The translations under genes were made by a program, and so were the position numbers. Source: Axinella damicornis (lineage: Eukaryota > Porifera > Demospongiae > Axinellida > Axinellidae). From it: a stretch of DNA of 64,000 bases. The stretch lies in contig OZ007506.1 in assembly GCA_963931865.1 (NCBI GenBank), positions 2,124,531 through 2,188,530 of the forward strand, in the 5' to 3' direction. Shown piece after piece: positions 36,023 through 54,893 of the stretch (the first letter of the stretch is position 1; each line of letters begins with the position of its first letter). The notes below the pieces were generated by a model, which ran no database searches, had not been told where the DNA came from, and saw only the letters and a list, made by a program, of their open reading frames with translations.

Positions 36023-39000
36023 ACTGCAGCAATGGAGTCTCCTGATGTCCAATATCGTCATTAGCGTAATCACCATAACAACCACAACAACCAGTACCAT
36101 ATACACCAAACTAGACAAAATTTTGACTACTGTCAAAACTTTCCCAACTTAAGATCACTATAATTGTCATCCCTTAACCATACCATCCAATCAGCTTGCA
36201 GATATGAACTGTCCTTGTAAGACAACCAACCACAGCTCTGTCCTTGTTGAGATTAGCTTCGTGGTTGAGATTTGCATGCTAACTGGACGTCGTGAGGTCA
36301 CAGCCTTATGTAATAAACTGCTTGTTGTATACTAACAATAATTCACCCAAAGGACTTCCTTCTAAAGCCTTCAGTCAAAAAAGTGTTTTTCACAGAATTC
36401 ACAACCATACGAATTACAAGCAGCTTTACTTGCTTCACTAGCTCTGGCGGGGCGGGGCCTGGGTACGAGGCTTCACTGGCTCTGGCGGGGCGGGGCCTGG
36501 GTATGAGGCTTCACTAGCTCTGGCGGGGCAGGGCCTGGGTACGAGGCTTCACTAGCTCTGGCGGGGCGGAGCCTGGGTACGAGGCTTCACTAGCTCTGGT
36601 GGGGTGGGCCTGGGTACGAGGATACACTAGCTCTGGCAGGCCGGGGCCTGGGTACGAGGCTACACTAGCTCTGGCGGGGCGGGGCCTGGGTACGAGGCTT
36701 CACTAGCTCTGGCGGGGCGGGGCCTGGGTATGAGGCTTCACTAGCTCTGGCAGGCCGGGGGCCTGGGTACGAGGCTTCACTAGCTCTGGCGGAGTGGGGC
36801 CTGGGTACGAGGCTTCACTAGCTCTGGCGGGGCGGGGCCTGGGTATGAGGCTTCACTAGCTCTGGCGGGGCAGGGCCTGGGTACGAGGCTTCACTAGCTC
36901 TGGCGGGGCGGGGCCTGGGTACGAGGCTTCACTAGCTCTGGTGGGGCGGGGCCTGGGTACGAGGCTACACTAGCTCTGGCGGGGCGGGGCCTGGGTACGA
37001 GGCTTCACTAGCTCTGGCAGGCCGGGGCCTGGGTACGAGGCTACACTAGCTCTGCGGGGCGGGGCCTGGGTACGAGGCTACACTAGCTCTGGTGGGGCAG
37101 GGCCTGGGTACGAGGCTACACTAGCTCTGGCAGGCCGGGGCCTGGGTACGAGGCTACACTAGCTCTGGCAGGCCGGGGCCTGGGTACGAGGCTACACTAG
37201 CTCTGGTGGGGCGGGGCCTGGGTACGAGGCTACACTAGCTCTGGCGGGGCGGGGCCTGGGTACGAGGCTTCACTAGCTCTGGTGGGGCGGGGCCTGGGTA
37301 CGAGGCTTCACTAGCTCTGCGGGGCGGGGCCAGGGTACGAGGCTACACTAGCTCTGGTGGGGCGGGGCCTGGGTACGAGGCTACACTAGCTCTGGCGGGG
37401 CGGGGCCTGGGTACGAGGCTTCACTAGCTCTGGTGGGGCGGGGCCTGGGTACGAGGCTACACTAGCTCTGGCGGGGCGGGGCCTGGGTACGAGGCTTCAC
37501 TAGCTCTGGTGGGGCGGGGCCTGGGTACGAGGCTACACTAGCTCTGGCGGGGCGGGGCCTGGGTACGAGGCTTCACTAGCTCTGGTGGGGCGGGGCCTGG
37601 GTACGAGGCTTCACTAGCTCTGGCAGGGCGGGGCCTGGGTACGAGGCTTCACTAGCTCTGGCGGGGCGGGGCCTGGGTACAAGGCTACACTAGCTCTAGC
37701 GGGGCGGGGCCTGGGTACGAGGCTTCACTAGCTCTGGCGGGGCGGGGCCTGGGTACGAGGCTTCACTAGCTCTGGCGGGGCGGGGCCTGGGTACAAGGCT
37801 ACACTAGCTCTGGCGGGGCGGGGCCTGGGTACGAGGCTTCACTAGCTCTGGTGGGGCGGGGCCTGGGTACGAGGCTTCACTAGCTCTGGCGGGGCGGGGC
37901 CTGGGTACGAGGCTTCACTTGCTCTGGCGGGGCGGGGCCTGGGTACGAGGCTTCACTAGCTCCCAGTGTAGCAGTCTGGTGAGCCATCATTTCCTTCGTG
38001 GTGTTCGCACAACAGTTCTCTCTTCAGCAGTCTCATGAGCTCTTGCTCCTCACTGTGTCTGTGCAAGTCCGGCTTAGCTGATGTGCCTAGTAACGAATGA
38101 CATTCCTCAAACAGGAAGGGCGCTTCAATTCGAATTATAGTTTTTTTTTCACTCCATAGGATCGAAAATGGCAGAGTTTCTGGAAGAAGACTGCAGCACT
38201 TAACAGCGAGTACCTGCAACGAGAGTTGAACCTGCGCCTAACAGTGAATATGCGCCTATAAGTGAGCTGCGCCTAAGAATGAGCGACTACGACAACTGAT
38301 TACAGCTAGTCCCAGGTTTCTAGCTGTCATATAGTGTGGGCTAGAGGACAATGAAGTTCATTCACATTTATCCCAATCCAGAATTATCCTGGGACTGCCA
38401 CACATTACATTCAATGTGTCCTAGGTTTGTGGCATTGGGTGGACAACACTCACTCCATGACAAACAACTAGTGTGGGGCTCACTCACACTCGTTCCAACT
38501 TAAAAGGACTCTCATAGTAACCCTTATTTGAAAGCTAAAACTAAACTCAAAATTTTGCCCTTACACAAAACTAAATCAACACCAGCTTGCTGCATGGCCG
38601 GCCTCATGCACTCCCTCACTCACCCAGCAAACATGGCTCCCAAGTTAGAGATGAGCCACTCTGGCGAGTTGAAACCGATGATGGCCACAGCATGGTAGGG
38701 CTCCAGACCAAGCTGCAAGGGGAGGAGGGAGTGAGGTGCATATACAGTGAAGCTCAACGTCTCAAAGCCTCCAAAATCACCACGTCAATTGACTGAATAG
38801 ATTGATGGTAATGGAAGGACATCCTGATCATAGTTTGCTAGTTTCATTTCCAGACTTTGGAGTTCTAGGAATGAGACACATACCTACACAGCTAGAGAGA
38901 AGCTAGTCTTGGTCCCAGACCCAAACCCACCCAGCATGGATCATATCTAGTATCACACACGTGATACTAGATGCGATCCGTGCTGGGGTGGGTTTGGGTC

Positions 39001-42000
39001 TGGGACCGAGACTAGAGAGAAGCATGCTCTTTGCACCACATTCTTGTCATAATTATTGCTCAAAGGTTACTAAGCAACCAATTCCCAAGGGTCATGTGCT
39101 CATGTTCACACACAAACAGCCTTTGAGCAAAGAGCGAGTAGTATGATTGTGTCTCTGAAGGTGCGTAGAGGAGGTTGGACACATTTTCTGCACACGTGAC
39201 TATGTAATGCACTTGAACGACAATAATTGCGTGTTTTACGTTCCTATACCTTGCCAGCCTCGTTCCCAAGTCAAAATGGCCTGGGACCGAAGGAAATCGA
39301 AACTGCCAATGAGAAGTGAAGCTGCAGTAGGGGAATTTGAAAGGTAGGAGTACGTTGAAGACGCTTTAGGTTGGGAAGGCTTCCAGTTGGGAGTACCGGA
39401 AGTGTGACTTCTCCGCCATTCCGCGTGGCTGATCCTTCAAGAGGCCGTACAGCCTAAGTGACCCGGGGTGAGGGCATATTTGGAATCTACTCGCCTAGAG
39501 CTTTTGAAAGATGTCAAGTTGAGATACTCATAAAGACTACCGAGAACACACTTCAGTATAGTAAACCTCCATATAAATTCGCCGGTCACATGACCGTGTC
39601 CAACCTCCTCTGGAAGGTGCGGATCAGCTTCTATATGTCCCCTAATGGGCATTCTAATGTGGAACTTGTGACCATTTGCCATTCCTAGAGATTACCAGAG
39701 ATTACTAGAATTACTAGCGTACATTGGTGGGTACATGTAATTATATCTGTAGAGAAACAACCAGAACAAGATTTAATGCCTCCATGCATTGTGCATGGAT
39801 TGAGATTACTGGGGGATTACTAGAGTTTACTAGCCTCTGTTGTGCATGGATTGAGATTACTGGTAGATTACAAGAGTTTACTAGCCTCTGTTGTGTTTGG
39901 ATGGGGGTGCACCATTTGAAGTTGAACTTGAACTACAGTATCTCACTGCTGGAGTAAAATGTCTCCTAAGCTGTCAGAATGCCTTTGGGGGAGACAATCT
40001 GTTAAGTCTGTACTATATTCATAACCCCCTTACTACACCCGATAGACTACAGTTTACATGCAGCCCAAGAAGAACATCGTTGTCAAACTGTGAAAAACAT
40101 TCCTGTGGCTGCGAAACCAACTGAGCTGTGGCTATCTTCCCACCAGAATCACTTAGTGTGAAAGCACCAGAGAAAAGAATGTGATCATTTTGTGGGTGTT
40201 TTCAATTGAGGCCCAGAAGTAGCCATTACTCTTTTTGTCCACTTGTGGGGCCATTTGCCATAATAAAAACAAGCCCTCATATCCTTCTAAAGCTCAAAAG
40301 TCTAATACTGCTACACCATAGAAAGCCTAGAATAGAGTGCATGATAGTACACCTTTTTGTAAACCAATGACCCACTTCCTCACTATCCAATGCACACGCA
40401 CACTTGTGTCAACAAGTCCAGCCTGTTCCACCACCCAAATTCCAGGCTGTTACAGGCTATCCCCACTCCAATCCCAGGCTGTCCCCACTCCAATCTCCAC
40501 TCCGATCCCAGGCTGTCCCCACTCCAATCTCCACTCCGATCCCAGGCTGTCCCCACTCCAATCCCCACTCCGATCCCAGGCTGTCCCCACTCCGATCCCA
40601 GGCTGTCCCCACTCCAATCCTAGGCTGTCCGCCCTCCGATTACAGTCTATCCCCACTTGAATTCCAGGCTGTTTCAGGCCACTCCCAGTCTGTCCCCACT
40701 CGAATTCCAGGCTGTCCCCACTCCAATCCTAGGCTGTCTCTATTCAGATTTATCTGCTTGCAGGATGAAAAGTGAGGGATTACTTCAAGGCATTCTCCAT
40801 ACTTACTGCAACAGAAAACCGAGTCAGAAGGCGTGGCAACGTCTCATGAACTATGCAAGCACGGGATGATATCAGGGATGGGAATGGGACAGGCAGGTCT
40901 TTTACTTTGTGTTTAGTTGCTACAAGCAGGTGTGGCTAGAACTGTCCCCTAAACTATAGCCAAGTCACGGATGGTCAAGGCCCACTCTCACCTTCAAGAA
41001 GGATTTGGCAGCCTTGACGCAGAGGTCATAGTACCCAGAGAAAGTGATGGTCTTCCAGACCCCATCTTCCTTGTACTTCAGAGCAGGGTTTGTTGGGATC
41101 CTCTTCACCGCATCTTGGAACAGCTTTCCCACGGTTACCGGCTCTTCTGCTTCCAAGCCTGACTCCCCCAATGCCACGTCCACCCCCTCTTCCGGAACAA
41201 TCGTACGTACCCGGGTCCGGGGTGGGAGGGGCTTTGGTTTGGGCTCATCTTCAACCTTCTCTTCACCCTTCTCTTCACCCTTCTCCCCCTGGGAGGCTGG
41301 TTCTGTCTCCTTGGCTTCAGGCTCTCCTCCGCCTTCTTTCACTTCATCTTTCTGAGGTTCGGTGGGCTGGGGGTCGGCAGGTTCGATCTCAGCAGGCTGC
41401 TCTTCTGGTTGAGGCTGAACTTCAGGTTCCGGTTGAGTTTCAGCAGACTGGCCTTCAGGAGCGTCTTGTTTTTCGGAACCACCCTCTTGCTCCGTCGCCT
41501 GTGGCTGTGGTTCTAGTGGCAGGACGGACAGAGAGAACAAGTAGGAGGGTAGCAAGCGGGACAGAAACCACTCCATAGCAGCAGCTTACTACAGAGGTTT
41601 GCTGGCTAGCACAGTTATCAATGGTGTGAGCCAATCAGTGAACAGAAGGTTATTCGATTGGCAGGCAGTGTTACAACTAGACGTTGCAAAAACTGCTGTA
41701 CGTAAACATCCTTGTCTGCTATATGTACCAGTATGGCGGCAGTGGGTACCATCCCATAAAACGATAGCAGCATGCCAAACTGAATAATACAATGGTGGAC
41801 ATAAATTATATTTATTGATTGATGCACACAATGCAATCCCACACATGAAACCATCTGTGGACTGAAACTAAATGTGAACTACTATATTGTGACCTGCTAT
41901 CTGTGACCTGCTGTACTGTGACCTGCTATCTGTGACCTGCTGTACTGTGACCTGCTATTTGTGACCTGCTATATTGTGACCTGCTATATTGTGACCTGCT

Positions 42001-43169
42001 ATCTGTGACCTGTGACCTGCTATCTGTGACCTGCTATCTGTGACCTGCTATATTGTGACCTGTTATATTGTGACCTGCTATATTGTGACCTGCTATATTG
42101 TGACGTGTTATATTGTGACCTGCTATATTGTGACCTGCTATATTGTGACCTGTTATATTGTGACCTGCTATATTGTGACCTGCTATCTGTGACCTGCTAT
42201 ATTGTGACCTGCTATATTGTGACCTGCTATATTGTGACCTGCTATCTGTGACCTGTGACCTGCTATCTGTGACCTGCTATCTGTGACCTGCTATCTGTGA
42301 CCTGCTATATTGTGACCTGTTATATTGTGACCTGCTATATTGTGACCTGCTATCTGTGACCTGCTATATTGTGACCTGCTATATTGTGACCTGCTATCTG
42401 TGACCTGCTATAGGAACTAATTGGTTGTCAGCTAGTGCGAAACAACACAACATTGGAGGTCTGCGGAGATGAGGTTCGATGACGTTCAACTAAGGTAAGG
42501 TGGGGCAATTTCATCACAGTTTCAACATGCAGGGTATTCACAACTCAGCAGCAGCACCAGATATACACAAGCTTGCTGGCTTAGAAGAGAAGTTGATGGC
42601 AATGGTAGCTTCTCGGGCTCAAATACAATAATGTGAACGTTAGCATGTGGCCAGATTTTGCAATTTCAGTGCTAAATGTGTGACACGGCAGCAGAAGTAA
42701 GGCCTTAGCCTTGATTAGCCGGGCATCTCAAACAGCAATTTCGCTGGTTAAATTCAACCTGATTTCTGGCTACTAAATTCAGATGCTCGCAGTTAAGACT
42801 AGCCTCATTCTAGATCTGAGGCTGCTTGTTGGCTAAATTGAGCTTCTACTCGGGTACAAAACTTGGTGAATGGTCTCACATGTACAAGGAGGCTGAAGTG
42901 AGCAAAGTTACATCGCACAAGAAAGCTCTAGACGTTGTGCCTGCAGCCAGGACACTGCCCTGCCTGTCATGGGGTTGGTGCTGTGGAGTGCTCCAGCCAC
43001 GCCTTAGATCTTGTACATTGCCTTATGTGGCAGAAGGTTATATCAAGGACCAATCAACATGCTGGTTCATTCAAGAAGGTACAGACACACAAGTAGCCAG
43101 TGTACCTTCTTGCTGCTCAGTTTCTTGAGGTGTTTCCTGACTGGTTGCTTCACCCTGTGTATCAGACAT
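27986..43169 (-). CDS. ACSBG: Bubblegum-family long-chain acyl-CoA synthetase, copy 1
   Basis: Activates long or very long chain fatty acids to acyl-CoA through an acyl-AMP intermediate. Exons (minus): 43106-43169, 40992-41512, 38624-38712, 35119-35239, 34353-34433, 33996-34097, 33399-33446, 33240-33341, 33079-33147, 32311-32369, 31525-31647, 30746-31049, 30496-30612, 30253-30286, 29838-29977, 28880-29071, 28528-28582, 27986-28065. Total 2,301 nt, 766 aa. The N-terminal ~130 residues are Glu/Pro/Gln-rich. The AMP-binding signature [18 protein letters not shown] is intact, followed by [33 protein letters not shown] and [17 protein letters not shown]. The start is [12 protein letters not shown] in a short first exon. 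An ATG at 41576 also opens a long frame, but splicing to 43169 mirrors the sister gene. All 18 exons correspond to those of that divergent copy. Confidence 0.93.
28161..28425. mobile_element. Inverted-repeat element in ACSBG copy 1 intron
   Basis: Arms ATATCGCAGGAGCACATGAG...GGCGAAGGAGCG at 28165 and the inverse at about 28375-28422 surround a 150-bp centre. It lies in the last intron. No coding. Confidence 0.65.
29119..29190. repeat. (GA)n(GT)n(GA)n microsatellite
   Basis: Compound run in the ACSBG copy 1 intron 29072-29837, about 50 bp upstream (minus strand) of the acceptor of the exon at 28880-29071. Confidence 0.9.
29258..29347. mobile_element. TAGTC-family MITE
   Basis: TAGTCTCATTCCCAGACT at the left and GGTCTGGGACCGAGACTA at the right. 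The ends relate to 38904-39014. Confidence 0.7.
29349..29488. repeat. 20-bp tandem repeat GGTTGGCTAGCTACATCTGG
   Basis: About seven copies lying exactly between two TAGTC-family elements (29258-29347 and 29489-29644). Confidence 0.8.
29489..29644. mobile_element. TAGTC/TAGCC-family MITE
   Basis: Left end TAGTCTCATTCCCAGACTG; right end GCAGCCTGGGAATGACGCTA. The centre contains CACGTG-type inverted segments (CACGTGTATCAC / AACACGTGATG). Confidence 0.6.
29990..30175. repeat. GGAAGAGAGAG-type purine tract
   Basis: Near-pure purine strand in the short intron 29978-30252 of ACSBG copy 1. On the transcribed strand it is the pyrimidine tract before the acceptor at 29978. Confidence 0.8.
31262..31445. 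repeat. GAGCAGCAGCTGAAGCGGACGC tandem repeat
   Basis: About seven imperfect ~27-bp units in the intron 31050-31524 of ACSBG copy 1. Confidence 0.75.
31655..32250. repeat. ~600-bp GGGGAGGAGGAACGTAGGGA purine minisatellite
   Basis: Long strand-asymmetric G/A array filling the intron 31648-32310 of ACSBG copy 1. The Pro/Ser/Leu frames on the minus strand are its translation and not a gene. Confidence 0.9.
32375..32735. repeat. GTGATGGGGTGTAACATGTG-type tandem repeat
   Basis: Irregular 13-14 bp units (TGTAACGTGATGGGG) in the intron 32370-33078 of ACSBG copy 1. Confidence 0.8.
33465..33875. repeat. GGGAGG purine array with ~31-bp poly-G
   Basis: Fills the intron 33447-33995 of ACSBG copy 1. A poly-G run sits at about 33577-33607. 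The frames encoding Gly/Arg-rich or Pro-rich peptides are artefacts. Confidence 0.9.
34284..34318. repeat. (GT)n in the ACSBG copy 1 intron 34098-34352 region
   Basis: Short GT run followed by GGGTGGGTGG, next to the donor of the exon 34353-34433. The sister gene has poly-C plus CA at the equivalent place. Confidence 0.85.
35315..35349. mobile_element. Minimal TAGCC-family palindrome
   Basis: TAGCCTCGTTCCCAGGCCGC followed by ATGCGGAACGAGGCT; the right arm is shortened. In ACSBG copy 1 intron 3. A second end, GGCCTGGGAGTGAGGCTA, lies 30 bp further on. Confidence 0.65.
35805..35883. mobile_element. TAGCC-family MITE
   Basis: TAGCCTCACTCCCACCGCCA and the inverse ending GGAACGAAGCTA. Inner CAGTATTTGCATAC / CAAATACTGG arms. 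Confidence 0.65.
35959..36019. repeat. (CA)n microsatellite
   Basis: About 30 CA units in ACSBG copy 1 intron 3. Confidence 0.95.
36434..37961. repeat. 38-bp GC-box minisatellite, about 40 copies
   Basis: Unit CTTCACTAGCTCTGGCGGGG plus CGGGGCCTGGGTACGAGG, in ACSBG copy 1 intron 3 (35240-38623). Most units carry a consensus GC box (GGGGCGGGGC), and GCCTGGGTACGAGGCT matches the right end of the TAGCC-family MITEs. Variants (GGTGGGG, GCAGGCC, CTACAC) alternate along the array. Confidence 0.93.
37956..38219 (-). pseudogene. Possible retroelement ORF relic
   Basis: An 87-residue frame containing [22 protein letters not shown]. It recalls the conserved ILWSxxxxxVxxIELTVPxEE stretch found downstream of some reverse transcriptases in invertebrates. 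No start context or partner domains. Similarity is from memory only. Confidence 0.25.
38904..39014. mobile_element. TAGTC-family MITE, long hairpin
   Basis: A 111-bp near-perfect palindrome: TAGTCTTGGTCCCAGACCCA ... TGGGTCTGGGACCGAGACTA, with inner arms AGTATCACACACGTGATACT. In ACSBG copy 1 intron 2. Confidence 0.85.
40442..40740. repeat. 22-bp tandem repeat CAGGCTGTCCCCACTCCAAT(CC)
   Basis: About 13 imperfect copies in ACSBG copy 1 intron 2. The rest of that intron (38713-40991) shows one TAGTC element and AT-rich unique DNA. Confidence 0.85.
41883..42412. repeat. 14/15-bp array TGTGACCTGCTAT(AT)
   Basis: About 37 units, alternating ATTGTGACCTGCTAT and CTGTGACCTGCTAT, in ACSBG copy 1 intron 1 (41513-43105). 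No gene in the remainder of the intron. Confidence 0.92.
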
Positions 43170-43646
43170 CCTGCAACGTATTTCCCTAGGAGGAAAAGAA
43201 TGTTGCAGCAATGCTCACAGCGCCACAAAACAAGCTATTACGTCCGCACACTCCTCAACACTGGAACAGTCTAAATGCAGTATTAATTCACTCGACGAAT
43301 GTCAAACATGTCAATTATGGAATCATTTAGTGCTTTTTGTAGGCTTTACCTGAGATCCTTTGCCAATATCTATAGCGCCATGCCACGATGTCCGTGTCGG
43401 TATATCGCGCATGTGACTTACCGACTGGCGCAGCGCCGGCCTAGCCCCTCCCATAGCTATAGCGCTAGCGCCCGGCCGGCCGGCGGGCCGGTGCGGCCGG
43501 TGCGCATATGCATGGTGCATGCACGTGGGCGTGGACGTTGTTAAGGGCGTTACCGCGCCGGGCGCCGGTACGGTGCATGCGCATCGTTGCATCGCGATCG
43601 CAGGTACGTTATCCACGCGCATAATTTGTGCAAAACAGTTTTGGAG
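43170..43646. promoter_or_regulatory. Shared divergent promoter region of the two ACSBG genes
   Basis: 477 bp separate the two divergent start codons. The middle (about 43420-43600) is rich in CpG and GC, with CCGGCCGGCCGGCGGGCCGG and GCATGCGCA-type palindromes (NRF-1-like). It contrasts with the AT-rich flanks. Use as a bidirectional promoter is inferred from geometry and composition. Confidence 0.6.
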
Positions 43647-52368
<8,722 letters not shown>

Positions 52369-52470
52369 ACTAACTGAAAATTTAACTGAAGTTTTGATTA
52401 ATGTTTTCAAGTACTTTGCGCTTTGATGATTTTGTCTTCCCTTGCTTTTAGACTTTGACTTTGGAGTTTT

Positions 52471-52641
52471 GTACATTGTCATTGTACGGTACATTGTCAT
52501 TGTACTGTAGGTAGTCATTGTATGGTACATTGTCATTGTACTGTATGTAGTCATTGTATGGTACATTGTCATTGTACTGTAGGTAGTCATTGTATGGTAC
52601 ATTGTCATTGTACTGTATGTAGTCACTAGTCATTGTACGGT
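52471..52641. repeat. 36-bp tandem repeat 3' of ACSBG copy 2
   Basis: About four to five units built from GTACATTGTCATTGTACTGT and AGGTAGTCATTGTATG. They lie some 100 bp after the stop, so probably in the 3' UTR. No canonical AATAAA was found nearby. Confidence 0.85.
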
Positions 52642-52794
52642 ACTTCATGAGAACACAAACCACAAGCAGAGGAAAGTACGCAGGCACTGCAATGGCTCAT
52701 AAGAGGTACACCTGACCCTAATTGCTGTCTGTGTATAAGGGAAATTGAGAAAATCACTGAATTAGTATTCAGTTGCTAGCTCCAGTTACCTCAT

Positions 52795-52872
52795 AGCCTC
52801 GTTCCCAGTTCTACTTTTCGTCGCCTACAGTACAGATTTGTTCATGCATGGGAGAGCCTGGGAATGAGGCTA
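52795..52872. mobile_element. TAGCC-family MITE
   Basis: TAGCCTCGTTCCCAG at the left and GCCTGGGAATGAGGCTA at the right, with an unrelated 45-bp centre. Lies between the convergent ACSBG copy 2 and DDX11 genes. Confidence 0.8.
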
Positions 52873-53369
52873 GTTACCCCATTAGCCACCAGTAGTCTAT
52901 TTTTATAAGGTGGTTTCTCATACCAATGACATTGTAAGACAATACGTGGATCCCGCTATGGGGTGCTTGAATGTATCAACCAATTTTGTGTGTATGCCAT
53001 ACTAGCCTCATTCCCAGGCCCGAACGAGGGTAATGCCATACATGTGGTCAGTTACAAGTACCTTCACTCTTCTTGCTACATGTAGCTGTTGTGAGTTCCA
53101 TAGCACCCACTTACAGTCAACCCTACTTTCCATCTCTGCACATGACTGCTTATCCATACCACAAGCAATAATCATTGATAGTGAGTACTTGACATTGAAC
53201 GTATAACCTCCACAACAGAACATGCACACACACATGCACATCATGTGATAACCTCCACAACAGAACATGCACACACATGCACATCATGTGACTATTATCA
53301 GAGAAACAGCTATTGAGTAGCATCACAGGTTCTTTTGGCTACAAAGAACTGGTGCCAGTATCCATAGTT

Positions 53370-53471
<102 letters not shown>

Positions 53472-53587
53472 CGTACATGTGTGGTTTGAAAAGAAAGAAA
53501 TGGATACGTGATGAATCCGGACCACTATGGTCACGACAGTCCAAATTCCCGTGTCACAAGCACTGTTACAAGTTCGGTAAACTTATT

Positions 53588-53593
53588 TTTATT
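53588..53593 (-). terminator. Candidate polyadenylation signal of DDX11
   Basis: TTTATT on the plus strand gives AATAAA on the minus strand about 170 bp past the DDX11 stop. Confidence 0.45.
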
Positions 53594-53755
53594 GCTGGAT
53601 ACCTGACCTTGAGAATCAGGAATGCACAATTAGGAGTGAAAAAACGTTCACTGCAGAAATCCGGAACCTGACAGCAGTGCATGAGATGCACTAGGTTAAT
53701 TAGCTGAAAGAAACTGTGAAGTATGCTGTTAAGTTTGCACATGCTGGAAAAAGGT

Positions 53756-53800
53756 TAGCCTCATTCCCATGTTACTCTGTGTGGCCTGGGTACGAGACTA
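53756..53800. mobile_element. Short TAGCC-family element overlapping the DDX11 stop
   Basis: TAGCCTCATTCCCATGTTAC to GGCCTGGGTACGAGACTA, 45 bp. Read on the minus strand in the DDX11 frame it gives [12 protein letters not shown] and the stop. Confidence 0.7.
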
Positions 53801-54159
53801 GTACATGGTACAAATGTATATACCTTCCTCACTGCTGCAAAGGCCTGTCCAAACGCAGGACAGACCTGCAATTGTGCTCCTATCCACTCCGGCAGCTTGC
53901 CCCTCACACTGCCCCTCTCATACCGCTGGTCCACCAGCACAATGGAGGCATAGTCCCTTGAGTGGCGAATGGATCGGCCAATGGATTGGTTAACTGCCTT
54001 CATGCAGAGGTTCTCGTAGTGGACCTGACCTGGCAGCCTGCCATCTTGATGTCTGGGCTGGGATGAGGAAGGGAGTGGAGGGGAGAGAGGAAGGGAGTGG
54101 AGGGGAGAGAGGAAGGGAGTGGAGGGTATTATGGGATGAGGAAGGAGGAACAAGGGAGT

Positions 54160-54197
<38 letters not shown>

Positions 54198-54862
54198 GGA
54201 GGGGGGATGGGAGTATATAGGGAGGGAGGAAGTGGAGGGTGAGATGAAGGGGGGGGGGGGGGGGGGGGAGTGAGGGAGGAATTGGAGGGTGAGGTGAGGA
54301 GGGATTGGGAGAGGGGAGAAGAGGAGACAAGAGTGGAAGGTTATGGTATCAGAGAGGAATCCTCACCATGGTGGAATTGAGGTACTCAATCTTCTCATTC
54401 AATTCGGGAGACTTGATGTTTGGGTAGGGCAGCCCCACCATCACAATGCACCTAGACAGGTAGGAACAATACTGGATCACAATGCACCTAGGAAACAGTA
54501 CTGGATCACAATGCACCTAGACAGGTAGGAAGCGATCTCTACTCATACTGGATCACAATGCACCTAGACAGGTAGGAGACAGTTCTCTACTCATACTGGA
54601 CCACAATGCAACTAGGAAACAGTAATGGATCACAATGCACCTAGACAGGTAGGAGGGCAGAAGAGTCCATACCATAATGATAAAATGGAAAGTGGATTGG
54701 CAACACTGAGCTAACCTCCCTAAGTTGTCAGAGAAGTTGATGCCCTCACTGAGTTTCCCCCCCACCACACACAACAACACAGCTCCGGTCACACCTTCAC
54801 TGCTGTCACTGTTGAACTGTGTGTACGTATAGGTGTGTGAGCGAATGCATATGGGTGTGTGT

Positions 54863-54893
<31 letters not shown>

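Noticed and set aside
40965..41576. Start of ACSBG copy 1 at the ATG at 41576
   Set aside because: The ORF is open, but a first exon at 43106-43169 with a good donor, correct phase and a peptide like the sister gene's start fits better. The stretch between 41513 and 41576 looks intronic.
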